A DNA stretch of 41,366 bases from a gamma proteobacterium HTCC2207 (lineage in GTDB: Bacteria > Pseudomonadota > Gammaproteobacteria > Pseudomonadales > Porticoccaceae), in assembly GCA_905181925.1 (NCBI GenBank), contig CAJIZU010000044.1, positions 1 through 41,366 on the forward strand, read 5' to 3'. Shown one piece after another: positions 19,822-29,603 of the stretch. A model generated the notes under the pieces. That model was given only the letters and a program-made list of their open reading frames with translations, ran no database searches and was not told the origin of the DNA. Every line of letters starts with the position of its first letter. Within the stretch, counting starts at the first letter, position 1. The translations under genes were made by a program, and so were the position numbers.

Positions 19822-20514
19822 TTACGCTAATCTATCTTTAGCGGCGTTGATTTTAGCCGCGAGGTAATCACTACCGCCTCGGTCTGGATGGAGGCGTTGG
19901 ACTAATCTTTTGTGCGCTTTGACCACGTCTTCTTTTGATGCGTTGTCGTCAAGGCCTAATATCTCATAGGCTTCACTCGCGGAAAGGCCATTGAAGTTCT
20001 CGGTATTAAGGCCTTCTTCGCTCTGTTGCCCCGTATTTCCTCGGCGCATTCGATAAGCATATAGAAGAGCATATGATTCTCGATCAATATCTTTTAACTG
20101 GGAAGCTAAAATTTCCAGTTGTTCATCGCTTAATTCTGATAGCTGTTTACCGGCTAGTTCACCGACAAGGACTTCACCGTCCATTTGCGAGTTAGAAAAG
20201 TTAATAGTGACATTGAGGGACTTTGTTTTGAACTGCGAGGGGCTAGTCTTAAAGCGACCTAAAATTCTCAAGATTGGCAGCGCTCTGAATCCAAAGGCTA
20301 GAAGCATTTTACCCAGCGGGATTAACGCAGCTAATCCGGCACCAACCCAATGCATTCGACCAGATACAACGAGCACCACAGATACTCCCAAAACAACCCA
20401 AAAGGCGCTTCGCCAAAGGAAAGGTTTTTTTCGTTCAGCTGACAGCCCTTTGACGGTGGTCCACCAATACCAGACAATAAAAATAAGACCGACAAGCAAT
20501 ATGATACGTGGCAT
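19822..20514 (-). CDS. Membrane-anchored J-domain protein (C-terminal J domain)
   Basis: N-terminal hydrophobic segments; C-terminal HPD motif in AHKRLVQRLHPDRGGSDYLAAKINAAKDRLA. Confidence 0.88.
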   Translation of the reverse strand: MPRIILLVGLIFIVWYWWTTVKGLSAERKKPFLWRSAFWVVLGVSVVLVVSGRMHWVGAGLAALIPLGKMLLAFGFRALPILRILGRFKTSPSQFKTKSLNVTINFSNSQMDGEVLVGELAGKQLSELSDEQLEILASQLKDIDRESYALLYAYRMRRGNTGQQSEEGLNTENFNGLSASEAYEILGLDDNASKEDVVKAHKRLVQRLHPDRGGSDYLAAKINAAKDRLA

Positions 20515-20607
20515 GGATGTTTATAACTCCGAGAGTAAATCCTTAATAAGTGGGACCAATCCTAGTGCAATACAGCGAGCCATTCAATCAAAAAACCGGA
20601 TAGGAAA

Positions 20608-21675
20608 TCATCTGCTTTTCAAAACATCTCTAAGTTTGTCTGCCATGCCTAGAATACTGGCCTCGGTAGTTTCCCAGTCGATACAGGCATCGGTCACAGA
20701 GACACCGTAAGCCATTTCATCCGGATTACTTGAAAGCTTTTGATTACCACCTTTGAGGTGACTCTCAACCATTGCTCCGATAATAGACGTGTTGCCCTCC
20801 AGAATCTGATTGGCCACATTTTCAAGGACCAAGGGTTGTAAATTATGGTCCTTATTAGAGTTCGCATGACTGCAATCAACCATAATATTTGGCGTTATAC
20901 CTTCAGAGGATAGCTCTTGCTCACAGATTGAAACACTAACGGAATCATAATTTGGCTTACCGTTACCGCCGCGCAAGACGACATGGGCATAAGGGTTGCC
21001 CTTGGTGGTAATCACGGAGACTTTACCATCAGAATTAATACCCAGAAATCTGTGCGGACTGGCAACTGATTGCAATGCATTAATCGCTACCGTTAGACTC
21101 CCGTCAGTACCATTTTTAAAGCCCACGGAGGAGGACAGCCCTGATGCCATTTCACGGTGAGTCTGCGACTCTGTAGTACGCGCACCGATGGCTGACCAAG
21201 TGATTAGATCTTGCATATACTGAGGTGAGATGGGATCTAACGCTTCGGTTGCAGTGGGTAATCCTATTTCTAAAATATCATGAAGCAGCTGACGGCCAAT
21301 ATGCAGACCATCAGTAATTTTGAAGGAGTCGTTCATAAAAGGATCATTGATCAATCCTTTCCAGCCCGTTGTGGTTCGTGGCTTCTCAAAATACACGCGC
21401 ATCACAATTAATAAAGTGTCGCTTACTTTGTCGGCCAAGACCTTTAACTTTGCTGCATATTCATGGGCGGCTTTAAGATCGTGGATCGAGCAGGGTCCAA
21501 CGACGACAAAGATTCGATGATCTTTGCGGGCTAAAATGTTTTCTATTGCTCTGCGGCCGCTAGCGTTTGTTTCGCGCGCATTATCAGATATCGGAATCTC
21601 ACGCTTGAGCTCAGCAGGGGTCACCAAAATTTCTGGTTGCTCAATATTAATATTTTCTACGGCTTTAACGTCCAT
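20608..21675 (-). CDS. 3-deoxy-7-phosphoheptulonate (DAHP) synthase, class I
   Basis: VVGPCSIHD, RVYFEKPRTTTGWKGLINDP, VDCSHANSNKDH. ORF extends to 21753; start MDVKAVENINIEQPE at 21675 is preferred. Confidence 0.93.
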   Translation of the reverse strand: MDVKAVENINIEQPEILVTPAELKREIPISDNARETNASGRRAIENILARKDHRIFVVVGPCSIHDLKAAHEYAAKLKVLADKVSDTLLIVMRVYFEKPRTTTGWKGLINDPFMNDSFKITDGLHIGRQLLHDILEIGLPTATEALDPISPQYMQDLITWSAIGARTTESQTHREMASGLSSSVGFKNGTDGSLTVAINALQSVASPHRFLGINSDGKVSVITTKGNPYAHVVLRGGNGKPNYDSVSVSICEQELSSEGITPNIMVDCSHANSNKDHNLQPLVLENVANQILEGNTSIIGAMVESHLKGGNQKLSSNPDEMAYGVSVTDACIDWETTEASILGMADKLRDVLKSR

Positions 21676-21745
21676 TATCGGAATTCCTGACTGGTTTGGT
21701 CTCTTGAAGAGCGCTATTGTACTGAAAATGAAACGTTTTTGAAGA

Positions 21746-24700
21746 CTATTCAACAGTTACCTGACTAAACATCCCGATCTGCGGAAAATATAGGGCGCAA
21801 CGAACAGGTTCCGAGCCCATTTTTTTGTAAAGGCTGGCATAATGATTTAGCTGGCCTTTGTAGTAACTTATTTGTCTCTGTTCAAACTCTTCAGTAGTTT
21901 CCTGGTCCGCTGGACGTGTAAGTTTATAATCAATAATCCAGCGGATACCATCGTCAACAAATGTCCTATCGATGATGGATATCCCCGTTGATTCTCTATC
22001 GCTGCGCAGATAACTCAACGATTGTTCACAGTAAGCGCTTGAATGCTGTCCTAAAATCCACTGACCGGTGCTGTCATCAACGGTACGCATAATCGCGCTT
22101 AATAGATCGTTAAGCTCATTTTTGGAGGCGAGAATACCTAATTCCTGAAGTTGGGCTCGCCATGTCTTAGGCAAATTTAGTAGTCTACTGTGGGGCCAGG
22201 CCGCAAGGCCCTCATTAGCGAGTTGTTTTAAGCTACGGTGTAAAGCGGTACCAAGGTGTCGAGCTCTTACAGACAAATCGCTATCGCCCACTAAAAATAG
22301 ATCGCTAGTTTTTGCGGTCGATTGAGTAAGTAGCGCGTTTTTTACTAAAAGTGGCGAGACAAATTTAGCGGGTAGTCTGCGTATATACGCTAATTGGCGT
22401 TGACCATCGTTCAGTAACACATCCTCACTTATCGGGGTCTCAGTAACATCGAATAGCCCTAGAGCGATATTGTCTGCAATTGGCTGCCAGATGTTATGTA
22501 ATAAGCTGGTTTTAGTGGGGGCGTTCCAACCGTCCTTTTTCCGAGGGCTCAATTTTGCACACAGATACAGCTTTTTAATGGCGCGGGTGGCAGCCACATA
22601 AAGTACTCTGGTGTCTTCTAGTCGTGTTTTTACGTAGGACTCGTGCTTGAGATAGGCATACACGGGATCATCTTCTTCATCATGGGCGCCCAGCGGGGCC
22701 ATAATTAACGATGATTGATTGTTTTCTGAAATAATTTTTTGCCAGCGCAGTAGAGGTTTTTTGTCGGACGGTGATTTGGTTGCTAGAGATGGTAAAATAA
22801 CGTGATCAAACTCTAACCCTTTTGATTTGTGTATTGTCATTATTTGAATTTTAGGACCAGACTTTAGCTCCGTGCTGTAGTGAGGTGATGGGTTTGCGTA
22901 AAGCTTTTCCACCGCAACCTCAAAACCCGACCAGTCTTTGACTAATCCCGCTACTTGCCAATTTTCAAGCAGATCTAAATACCGCCGAATGTCACTTAGA
23001 TCAGCGTCATTACTAATGGTAGCCGGGCCTCCCAAACTCAGCCAAGTCGACTCCACAGCCACGCGTATATCTGTTCGGCCACGATGCTCCCATGCGCCTA
23101 GCAGCAATGGAATAATGCGAGTTAGGGCGTGCAAGCCATACTGAGAGAGTCGATCAGCAGAAGAGGAGTTAAGCAATGCACGCAGTTGTTCGAGAATGGC
23201 GTCTCCAGAGTATCGATTGACCATACTACTATTCGAAAGGGTTAATAAATCTCCTAGCCCCAAACCACAAAAAGGCGTTCGCAATAAGGCTAGCCAGGAA
23301 ACTCGATCTGCTGGACAGACTAACGCTCGCGTTAATGACATCATATCTAGCACCGGCATTCGCGTCCCTAGTGGCGTGATGTCGTGGGCTTCCCAATCAA
23401 GATTTGCAATCTGCAGGGCAGGTATTATGTGTCTTAAGTGATTACGGCTACGCACTAAAATAGCGATTGATTGTCTGTTATCAGATAACGAGATCTGGCG
23501 ACAGACATTGGCGATGTACTCGGCCTCAGCAGTCTCGGCTAACTCTCCAGAAAAGCCTCTAAAACTAACCGCCTCATCCTCGCCATAAGTTTTGAAGGAG
23601 GATGATGCAGAATAAGGCACTGCCCCGCGACTAATATCCGCACGCTTTGGAAAAGCATCGCTAAAAGCGTTATTAACCCATTCGACCACGCCTTGCTCTG
23701 ATCGAAAATTTGTCGACAGTGTCAGAGGCGTACACTGAACAGTACCGATGGAGTGCCGTTGAAGGTTAATAAATAAACCGACATTTGCATTTCTAAAGCC
23801 ATAGAGAGACTGCATCGCATCTCCCACCAAAAATAATGTTCGTCCATCCTCTGGCTGCCAGCCAGTAACAAGCTGCGCGAGTAGCTCCACCTGTGAGCCG
23901 GACGTATCCTGAAACTCATCCACTAATATGTGACGTAACTGATAATCTAACCGAAGAGTAATGTCCGAAATTACCTCGTCATCCGCCGGAGTAATGGCCT
24001 CTAGCGCTGATAATGTGATAGCCGGATAATCACACTGATCATGCTCTCTGAACTCAGTATTAAGTTGAGCGGCTAAATGCGGTAATAAGAGGGCTAGTGC
24101 GTCAAGAATTCGCTGTTGGTTAAGGTCTATGGAATGATCGGGTAAGTGCAGAATGTTGTCTATTTGCTCAGTGAGATCATGTTGATCCCTGCACCAAACG
24201 AGAAGTTCGTCCATTCGAGCTTTATATTCTTTTTTATCCGCAGGGAACCCCGTATTTTTATCGACTCTAAGACGAACGTTACCATCATTAGTTACAAGCA
24301 TTCTCAACAATGTTTTCCAACACGAAACTCCTGAGAGAGAACTGTCTGGAACATCCTCTATACCAATGAGTTGAGCCAACGCTAGATTTTTACCCTCCGG
24401 GAGATGACTAGCAGCAAAGTCAGCTAGTTCGATTAGTTCCCCCATGATAGGCATTAAACGTTCGTAAAGGTTACTTAAACTCTCATCAACAATGCTCTCT
24501 ATGACTTGCCTAAAGTAATGCCTATTGTCTTTACTACTGTAAATCAGTGGCAACCACTGCTCTCTTTTATTGAGCAATTCAGATAGAAGCCGCTCACACC
24601 GTCCTAAGTCGTTACCGGTATGTGCTAAAAGTACCTGAAGTGACGGAGCTAGTGATTCATCTGTCTCGAGCTTTTGCAGTAACGAACGACTTGCGGTCTC

Positions 24701-25150
24701 ATAATGGGCTTCTGGGTACTCGCTGGGGTCAGATATATCTCCAAGTTTTGTTTCTAGTGAGAATTGACGTGCAATGTAACGACAAAAGCTATCGATGGTT
24801 TGGATACGCAGTCGATTCGGCATATCCAATAAATTCCAATTTAACTGCTTATCTTGAATCAAAGCTCTTTGGGCTAGATCCCAAGTCTGTGCTCCATAGG
24901 CGTCACTCGGTCGTGGCTCGTTAGCGGCTTGTTGGAGTGCCGTGTGCACTCTTGATGCCATTTCGGCGGCGGCCTTACGTGTAAAGGTGATACTGAGTAT
25001 TTCTTCGGGTTCATTAACAGTCGCAAGTAGACCTAAAATACGCTGCGTAATAAGCCCAGTCTTTCCGGAACCCGCAGGGGCCGAAACGATAAAACTCTCT
25101 CGCGGGTCTATAGCTTTGAATCTCTCTGCTTGGTCAACGACAGCTTTCAT
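21746..25150 (-). CDS. AddA-like UvrD-family helicase with C-terminal RecB-type nuclease domain
   Basis: Walker A SAPAGSGKTGLITQRIL, Walker B LVDEFQDTSGSQVELL, IMTIHKSKGLEFDHVILP, YVAATRA, nuclease motif IDRTFVDDGIRWIIDYKLT..QLNHYASLY. Confidence 0.9.
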   Translation of the reverse strand: MKAVVDQAERFKAIDPRESFIVSAPAGSGKTGLITQRILGLLATVNEPEEILSITFTRKAAAEMASRVHTALQQAANEPRPSDAYGAQTWDLAQRALIQDKQLNWNLLDMPNRLRIQTIDSFCRYIARQFSLETKLGDISDPSEYPEAHYETASRSLLQKLETDESLAPSLQVLLAHTGNDLGRCERLLSELLNKREQWLPLIYSSKDNRHYFRQVIESIVDESLSNLYERLMPIMGELIELADFAASHLPEGKNLALAQLIGIEDVPDSSLSGVSCWKTLLRMLVTNDGNVRLRVDKNTGFPADKKEYKARMDELLVWCRDQHDLTEQIDNILHLPDHSIDLNQQRILDALALLLPHLAAQLNTEFREHDQCDYPAITLSALEAITPADDEVISDITLRLDYQLRHILVDEFQDTSGSQVELLAQLVTGWQPEDGRTLFLVGDAMQSLYGFRNANVGLFINLQRHSIGTVQCTPLTLSTNFRSEQGVVEWVNNAFSDAFPKRADISRGAVPYSASSSFKTYGEDEAVSFRGFSGELAETAEAEYIANVCRQISLSDNRQSIAILVRSRNHLRHIIPALQIANLDWEAHDITPLGTRMPVLDMMSLTRALVCPADRVSWLALLRTPFCGLGLGDLLTLSNSSMVNRYSGDAILEQLRALLNSSSADRLSQYGLHALTRIIPLLLGAWEHRGRTDIRVAVESTWLSLGGPATISNDADLSDIRRYLDLLENWQVAGLVKDWSGFEVAVEKLYANPSPHYSTELKSGPKIQIMTIHKSKGLEFDHVILPSLATKSPSDKKPLLRWQKIISENNQSSLIMAPLGAHDEEDDPVYAYLKHESYVKTRLEDTRVLYVAATRAIKKLYLCAKLSPRKKDGWNAPTKTSLLHNIWQPIADNIALGLFDVTETPISEDVLLNDGQRQLAYIRRLPAKFVSPLLVKNALLTQSTAKTSDLFLVGDSDLSVRARHLGTALHRSLKQLANEGLAAWPHSRLLNLPKTWRAQLQELGILASKNELNDLLSAIMRTVDDSTGQWILGQHSSAYCEQSLSYLRSDRESTGISIIDRTFVDDGIRWIIDYKLTRPADQETTEEFEQRQISYYKGQLNHYASLYKKMGSEPVRCALYFPQIGMFSQVTVE

Positions 25151-27804
25151 TGGGTCTCCGGCGTGGTCGCGACAAGGTCGTTGATCATTGGCTCTTCAGA
25201 CCATCGATTTAGGGGAAGTAAATGTGTTTGATAGGTAATGCCACTTGAATGAATGACCTCCATGTGAGCAACCCCAGCTGTAAATTCAGACGCTAGCGCA
25301 GTCATAGAGCTGTGCCACAGACCAACCTGCTCGCCCCAATTGTCGCTAACTTTTTCACCAGCGATCAATTGACTATCACTCAGACCTGTAAAGCGTATTT
25401 TCCCCCCTATTATTTGCGCGAAAGCACAACCGTTAACGTTGGGCTCACAGACGGAAACATATAATGGCAATTGCGGATCTTTTGGTCTTTCTCCATCCCA
25501 ATGAGCGGGATTAATCGTCCCCGATTTGTAGTCGATGATAAGTAATTTATCATCAATCTTATCAACTCGGTCTAACCTAAGTGATATTTGTAAATCGCCA
25601 AATGTAGCTGTGTGCTTGGTTTCGAGGGACTCAATAGAAAAGCTAGACCGCTGCTTTTCTTGGAGAACCCATTCACCCAAGAGCTTTACCAGCCGTGAGC
25701 GTTCAATAAGTCTATAACGATTTCCGCGTAGAATAGGGTGATAAATCGACCATTCATCAAGAACCTCTAAGGATACCTGATCTAGCTGAATGTTTATCTC
25801 CTGGTCGGACTTGCGATGAAGCTCCAACGACGTTTCCCATTGGGTCCATAGCCGAAACAGTATTTCGTGCAATATAGAACCCCGATCTAACGCGGTTAAC
25901 CCATGGCTTGGACTCTCTAGAGGTGTCGCTTTTAATCGGTGAATCGCAAAGGCGTTAAAAGGGCAGGCTGCCTGATTCTTAAAGAGTGCGCTCCCCGTAC
26001 TGATCGATTCAGTTGTCGGATCGAATCGAGGCGCATAGTCTTGAAAAAGATGCGTTCGATCCAGTTGAGTGAGATTTTTTGGAAATGCGCCTATATGACC
26101 AAGCAGAGTTTTGAGAGCTACAGTCGGTATGTTTGCTATCAGTGGGCTCGGGGTTAAGAGCTCTTCACCCTTCTTACTCGAATAACTCAGAAACAATTCA
26201 TTGCTGTTACAGGTGTAGCTGAGTAGTAACTGTCGTGCAATTTGAAGTTCCTTGTCTGGCAAGCTATGAGGCATTGCATGTTGGCGCTGAAATCCAGCCG
26301 GTAAGAGCGGATTTATTGATACCGATGCGGGAAAGTTCTGGCTGTCCATGCCGAGTATCCAAAGACTATCAAAACGTAGCCCAGATGCCTCTAGTAAACC
26401 AAGTATCTGCAATGGTGCATCTGCCGTCTTAGGGTGAAAGACAGCATCCTGCGCGAGGCGCCTTAAATATTTGAGCGCCGTTGCGAAACCAACTTCAATA
26501 CCCAGATTGTCAAGACCGCAAAACTGCTCTAATAGCCTGTTCCAATGCTCTTTTTGTTGGTACTCCATACTGTCTAGGGTCCGCTTACCCGGCCATCCAA
26601 AGTCATTGAGATGTTGTTTAAAGAACCCAGCCCAAGTCGAAAAGTTTTGCTGCAGCCGGTTCGGGTGGGTATGAGTCTCTTGCAAACGTACTAAAACCCT
26701 TATTGGCTCTTGGCTTATGTCATTTTGATCCTCTGGACAAACAACACGGAAAAACTCGTTAAACGTATGCTCAAAACGGCGAGTTTTCCTCAACGCTAGT
26801 TCTGCATTTACACGCGCTTGAACTGATAATTGATCCAACACGCTATGGGGGCTATAAATAATCTCTAGCCATTCCTGCAGTGACTTTTTCCCGCTAAGAG
26901 ATTCAAGTAATCCTAAGGCGCTATTGATAATAGTGGTCTGGCTTAATGGCGTACCTGCGGAAATATTCACCACAGATTCAGTATCATTATCTCTTAGCGC
27001 TTCATCTATAATTCTGGAAACTTTAGATAGTGAGCTGTTGAGATCTGGGATGACAATGCCAATCCTTTGGTTGGGGTTTTGCTTTACTTTTTGCGCTGCC
27101 CAGTTGGCGGCACTGCGCAGTTCTTCATCATAATCGACCGCTAATATCACGTGTCTGTGGGTAAGCTCTTTGTGACTCTGAATATTTTCACAGTCAAAAC
27201 TCACCGTCTCGAGTAGTTTTTGAATCAACGGCGGTTTGGATTGAAAGCCGTAAGTAAGGAGCCTTGGTTCGTTAGGCAACAAACCATCTTCAAACGCTGA
27301 TATGATTAGTTGCCAGCTTTGTATCGGCGTAATTAAATTGTTTCTAACAAGAAGTTGGCGGTACGTCTTAGTCCAGCGCTTTAAAAACGTTAACGCGTTG
27401 GTATCATCAGGTACCTGGTCAATAGTTAGATCCCACTGCTCAAGCGTTGACAGTGTTTCACCCGCCATTTTGGCATATTTACTGCTGAGCTCTGGATCAT
27501 TATCATTGATGGCTCTCTCCCAGTAGTACCTACTTTGCTGGGCCCCAACCACTGCCTTGCCAGATACGATCACATTATTTTGATCTTGGAGCTCATCCCA
27601 GCAGGATTTTAGCCAATGATCGACAGCAAACACGCGGGGTGTACGCCACACGGACCTACGATGTCTACAATCAAGCGCCCAAGCTTCATTTATCTTGGCC
27701 GCGAGGCGATGATTAGGGGTAATTATTAAGCTATCTTGTTCGATAGCCTCGCGGAAAAGAGCGATGTCGATTAAGGGTGGCAACATTTTTAAGTATTTCT
27801 GCAT
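25147..27804 (-). CDS. AddB-like PD-(D/E)XK nuclease family protein ('probable DNA repair protein', TIGR03623-like)
   Basis: ATGA overlap with AddA-like gene; nuclease motif [37 protein letters not shown]; N-terminal [19 protein letters not shown] without Walker A. Confidence 0.85.
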   Translation of the reverse strand: [885 protein letters not shown]

Positions 27805-27843
27805 AGTAATGAAAAAACGCCTGTATATAATCGCAAAACATCA

Positions 27844-29148
27844 GTGAAAATGACAGTAGGCTGTTACAATAAAGTTATGGAATTTAATATTAGTGCGGTT
27901 TTTATTTTTTGGGTCCTTTTTGCGCTCATTGTCGGTGCCGGCATTGGGTTTTTGATTGGACGCTCGGGGTCCAAGAGACGAGATAGCGATGCCTATCCTG
28001 AACTTCTTGCGAGTAATCGAGTACTCGAAGAAAAGTTAGCGAATCAGCAGTCTCAATATGAGATGCAGCTGAAGATGCTTCACGATGCAAAAGAGCTGTT
28101 AAGCAAAGAATTTGAAAATCTAGCAAACCGCATCTTTGACGACAAACAAGCTAAATTTTCCGCTCAAAGCAAAGAAGCTATCGAAGTCTCGCTTAGCCCG
28201 TTACGACGAGATATTGGTGACTTTCGTAAGCAAGTTGAATCTGTTTATGACAAAGAGAATGCCGATCGGAATAAATTGGTTGGTCAAATTAGTGAGCTCC
28301 AAAAGCAGACCTTACAGATCTCCGCTGATGCGGTGAGCCTTGCTAATGCGTTGCGAGGTGATAACAAAGCGCAAGGGAATTGGGGTGAGTTCGTACTTGA
28401 AAAGCTACTAGAAGACTCAGGTCTGACTAAGGGGCGTGAGTACGATACTCAGGTCGCCCTGAAAGATGATGAGGGTAAACGGCGTAATCCAGATGTAGTC
28501 ATTCATCTTCCTGAGGGGAGAGACATTGTCATCGATGCTAAAGTCAGCCTAGTTGACTACGAACGCTATTTTCACGCTGAAGACGAAGATACCAAACAGA
28601 TGTGCCTGAATCAACATTTGGCCTCGCTTACAGCGCATATTCGTGGCTTGAGTGGTAAAGAATATGAAAATTTAACTGGTGTCAATAGCCTCGATTTCGT
28701 TCTTATTTTTATTCCCATCGAATCAGCCTTTATGCTGGCGTTGGATCAGGCCCCTGACATGATGCGTGATGCTTATGACCGGGGTATTATTTTGGTCAGC
28801 CCAAGTACATTGATGGTCACCTTAAGAACGATTAAGAATCTATGGCGGTATGCTGATCAGAATCGTAATGCGCAAGTGATTGCTGATAAAGCGGGCGGGC
28901 TTTATGATCAGTTCGTCCTATATATTGATGCTTTGGAGGACGTGGGCCGCTATTTAGACAAGAGTCAAGAGGCTTGGGGTACTGCCCATAAGCGTTTGGT
29001 GAGCGGCCGCGGAAATCTTATTCGGCGGAGTGAAGAGCTCAAGAAGCTCGGTGCTAAAACTAAAAAGGCAATGCCCGATAATCTACTGTCCATAGCTGAT
29101 GAGATAGGCTTAGTAGGTTCTGACTCAGATGAGGATGCTCAGACTTGA
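27844..29148 (+). CDS. rmuC: DNA recombination protein RmuC
   Basis: N-terminal TM then coiled coil; KAQGNWGEFVLEKLLEDSGLTKGREY, DVVIHLPEGRDIVIDAKVSL. GTG start at 27844 or ATG at 27877. Confidence 0.94.
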   Translation: MKMTVGCYNKVMEFNISAVFIFWVLFALIVGAGIGFLIGRSGSKRRDSDAYPELLASNRVLEEKLANQQSQYEMQLKMLHDAKELLSKEFENLANRIFDDKQAKFSAQSKEAIEVSLSPLRRDIGDFRKQVESVYDKENADRNKLVGQISELQKQTLQISADAVSLANALRGDNKAQGNWGEFVLEKLLEDSGLTKGREYDTQVALKDDEGKRRNPDVVIHLPEGRDIVIDAKVSLVDYERYFHAEDEDTKQMCLNQHLASLTAHIRGLSGKEYENLTGVNSLDFVLIFIPIESAFMLALDQAPDMMRDAYDRGIILVSPSTLMVTLRTIKNLWRYADQNRNAQVIADKAGGLYDQFVLYIDALEDVGRYLDKSQEAWGTAHKRLVSGRGNLIRRSEELKKLGAKTKKAMPDNLLSIADEIGLVGSDSDEDAQT

Positions 29149-29603
29149 ATAACGATTGGTTGGTGATTGGGTGTTTGCTAGTGGTTGTGTTGGCCGGTTA
29201 TGCGGTTTTCTTAGGTGTGCAATTACGTCGACAAAATCACAGGCAGCGTGACCTCGATCGCCAACTAAATGAGCAACGCGCAACCAGTGACAGCGAAGCA
29301 CGGCAGTCAGTACAAATCATCGCACGTGCTCTGCAGCAAAAAGATCTCTCCGATACCGAGGCTGCGATGCGTATCGCTTTTCTCTCTCAAAAGATAATTG
29401 CCACGCAAGACGAATTAGATGCCTTTAAGGTCTTTCAGCAACTCGCCGAAGCTACGGCTCATATCCCCATCTTAGAAGACTGGGCACTATTAGAGCGCTC
29501 AGAACAGAGGCGATTGACAGCAGAGAGAGAGAAGATAGAGACAGATTATAGGGAGTTTATTGCAGCTGGCGCTAAATCCCTTTCAACATTACTCTTGTCC
29601 TAA
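29145..29603 (+). CDS. DUF2489-like small membrane protein
   Basis: TTG start overlapping rmuC stop; N-terminal TM; QIIARALQQKDLSDTEAAMRIAFL typical of DUF2489. Confidence 0.65.
   Translation: MNNDWLVIGCLLVVVLAGYAVFLGVQLRRQNHRQRDLDRQLNEQRATSDSEARQSVQIIARALQQKDLSDTEAAMRIAFLSQKIIATQDELDAFKVFQQLAEATAHIPILEDWALLERSEQRRLTAEREKIETDYREFIAAGAKSLSTLLLS

Noticed and set aside
20207-20710. 167-aa plus-strand ORF
   Set aside because: Antisense to the J-domain and DAHP synthase genes; no recognisable domain.
24622-24924. 100-aa plus-strand ORF inside the AddA-like gene
   Set aside because: Antisense shadow ORF without family features.
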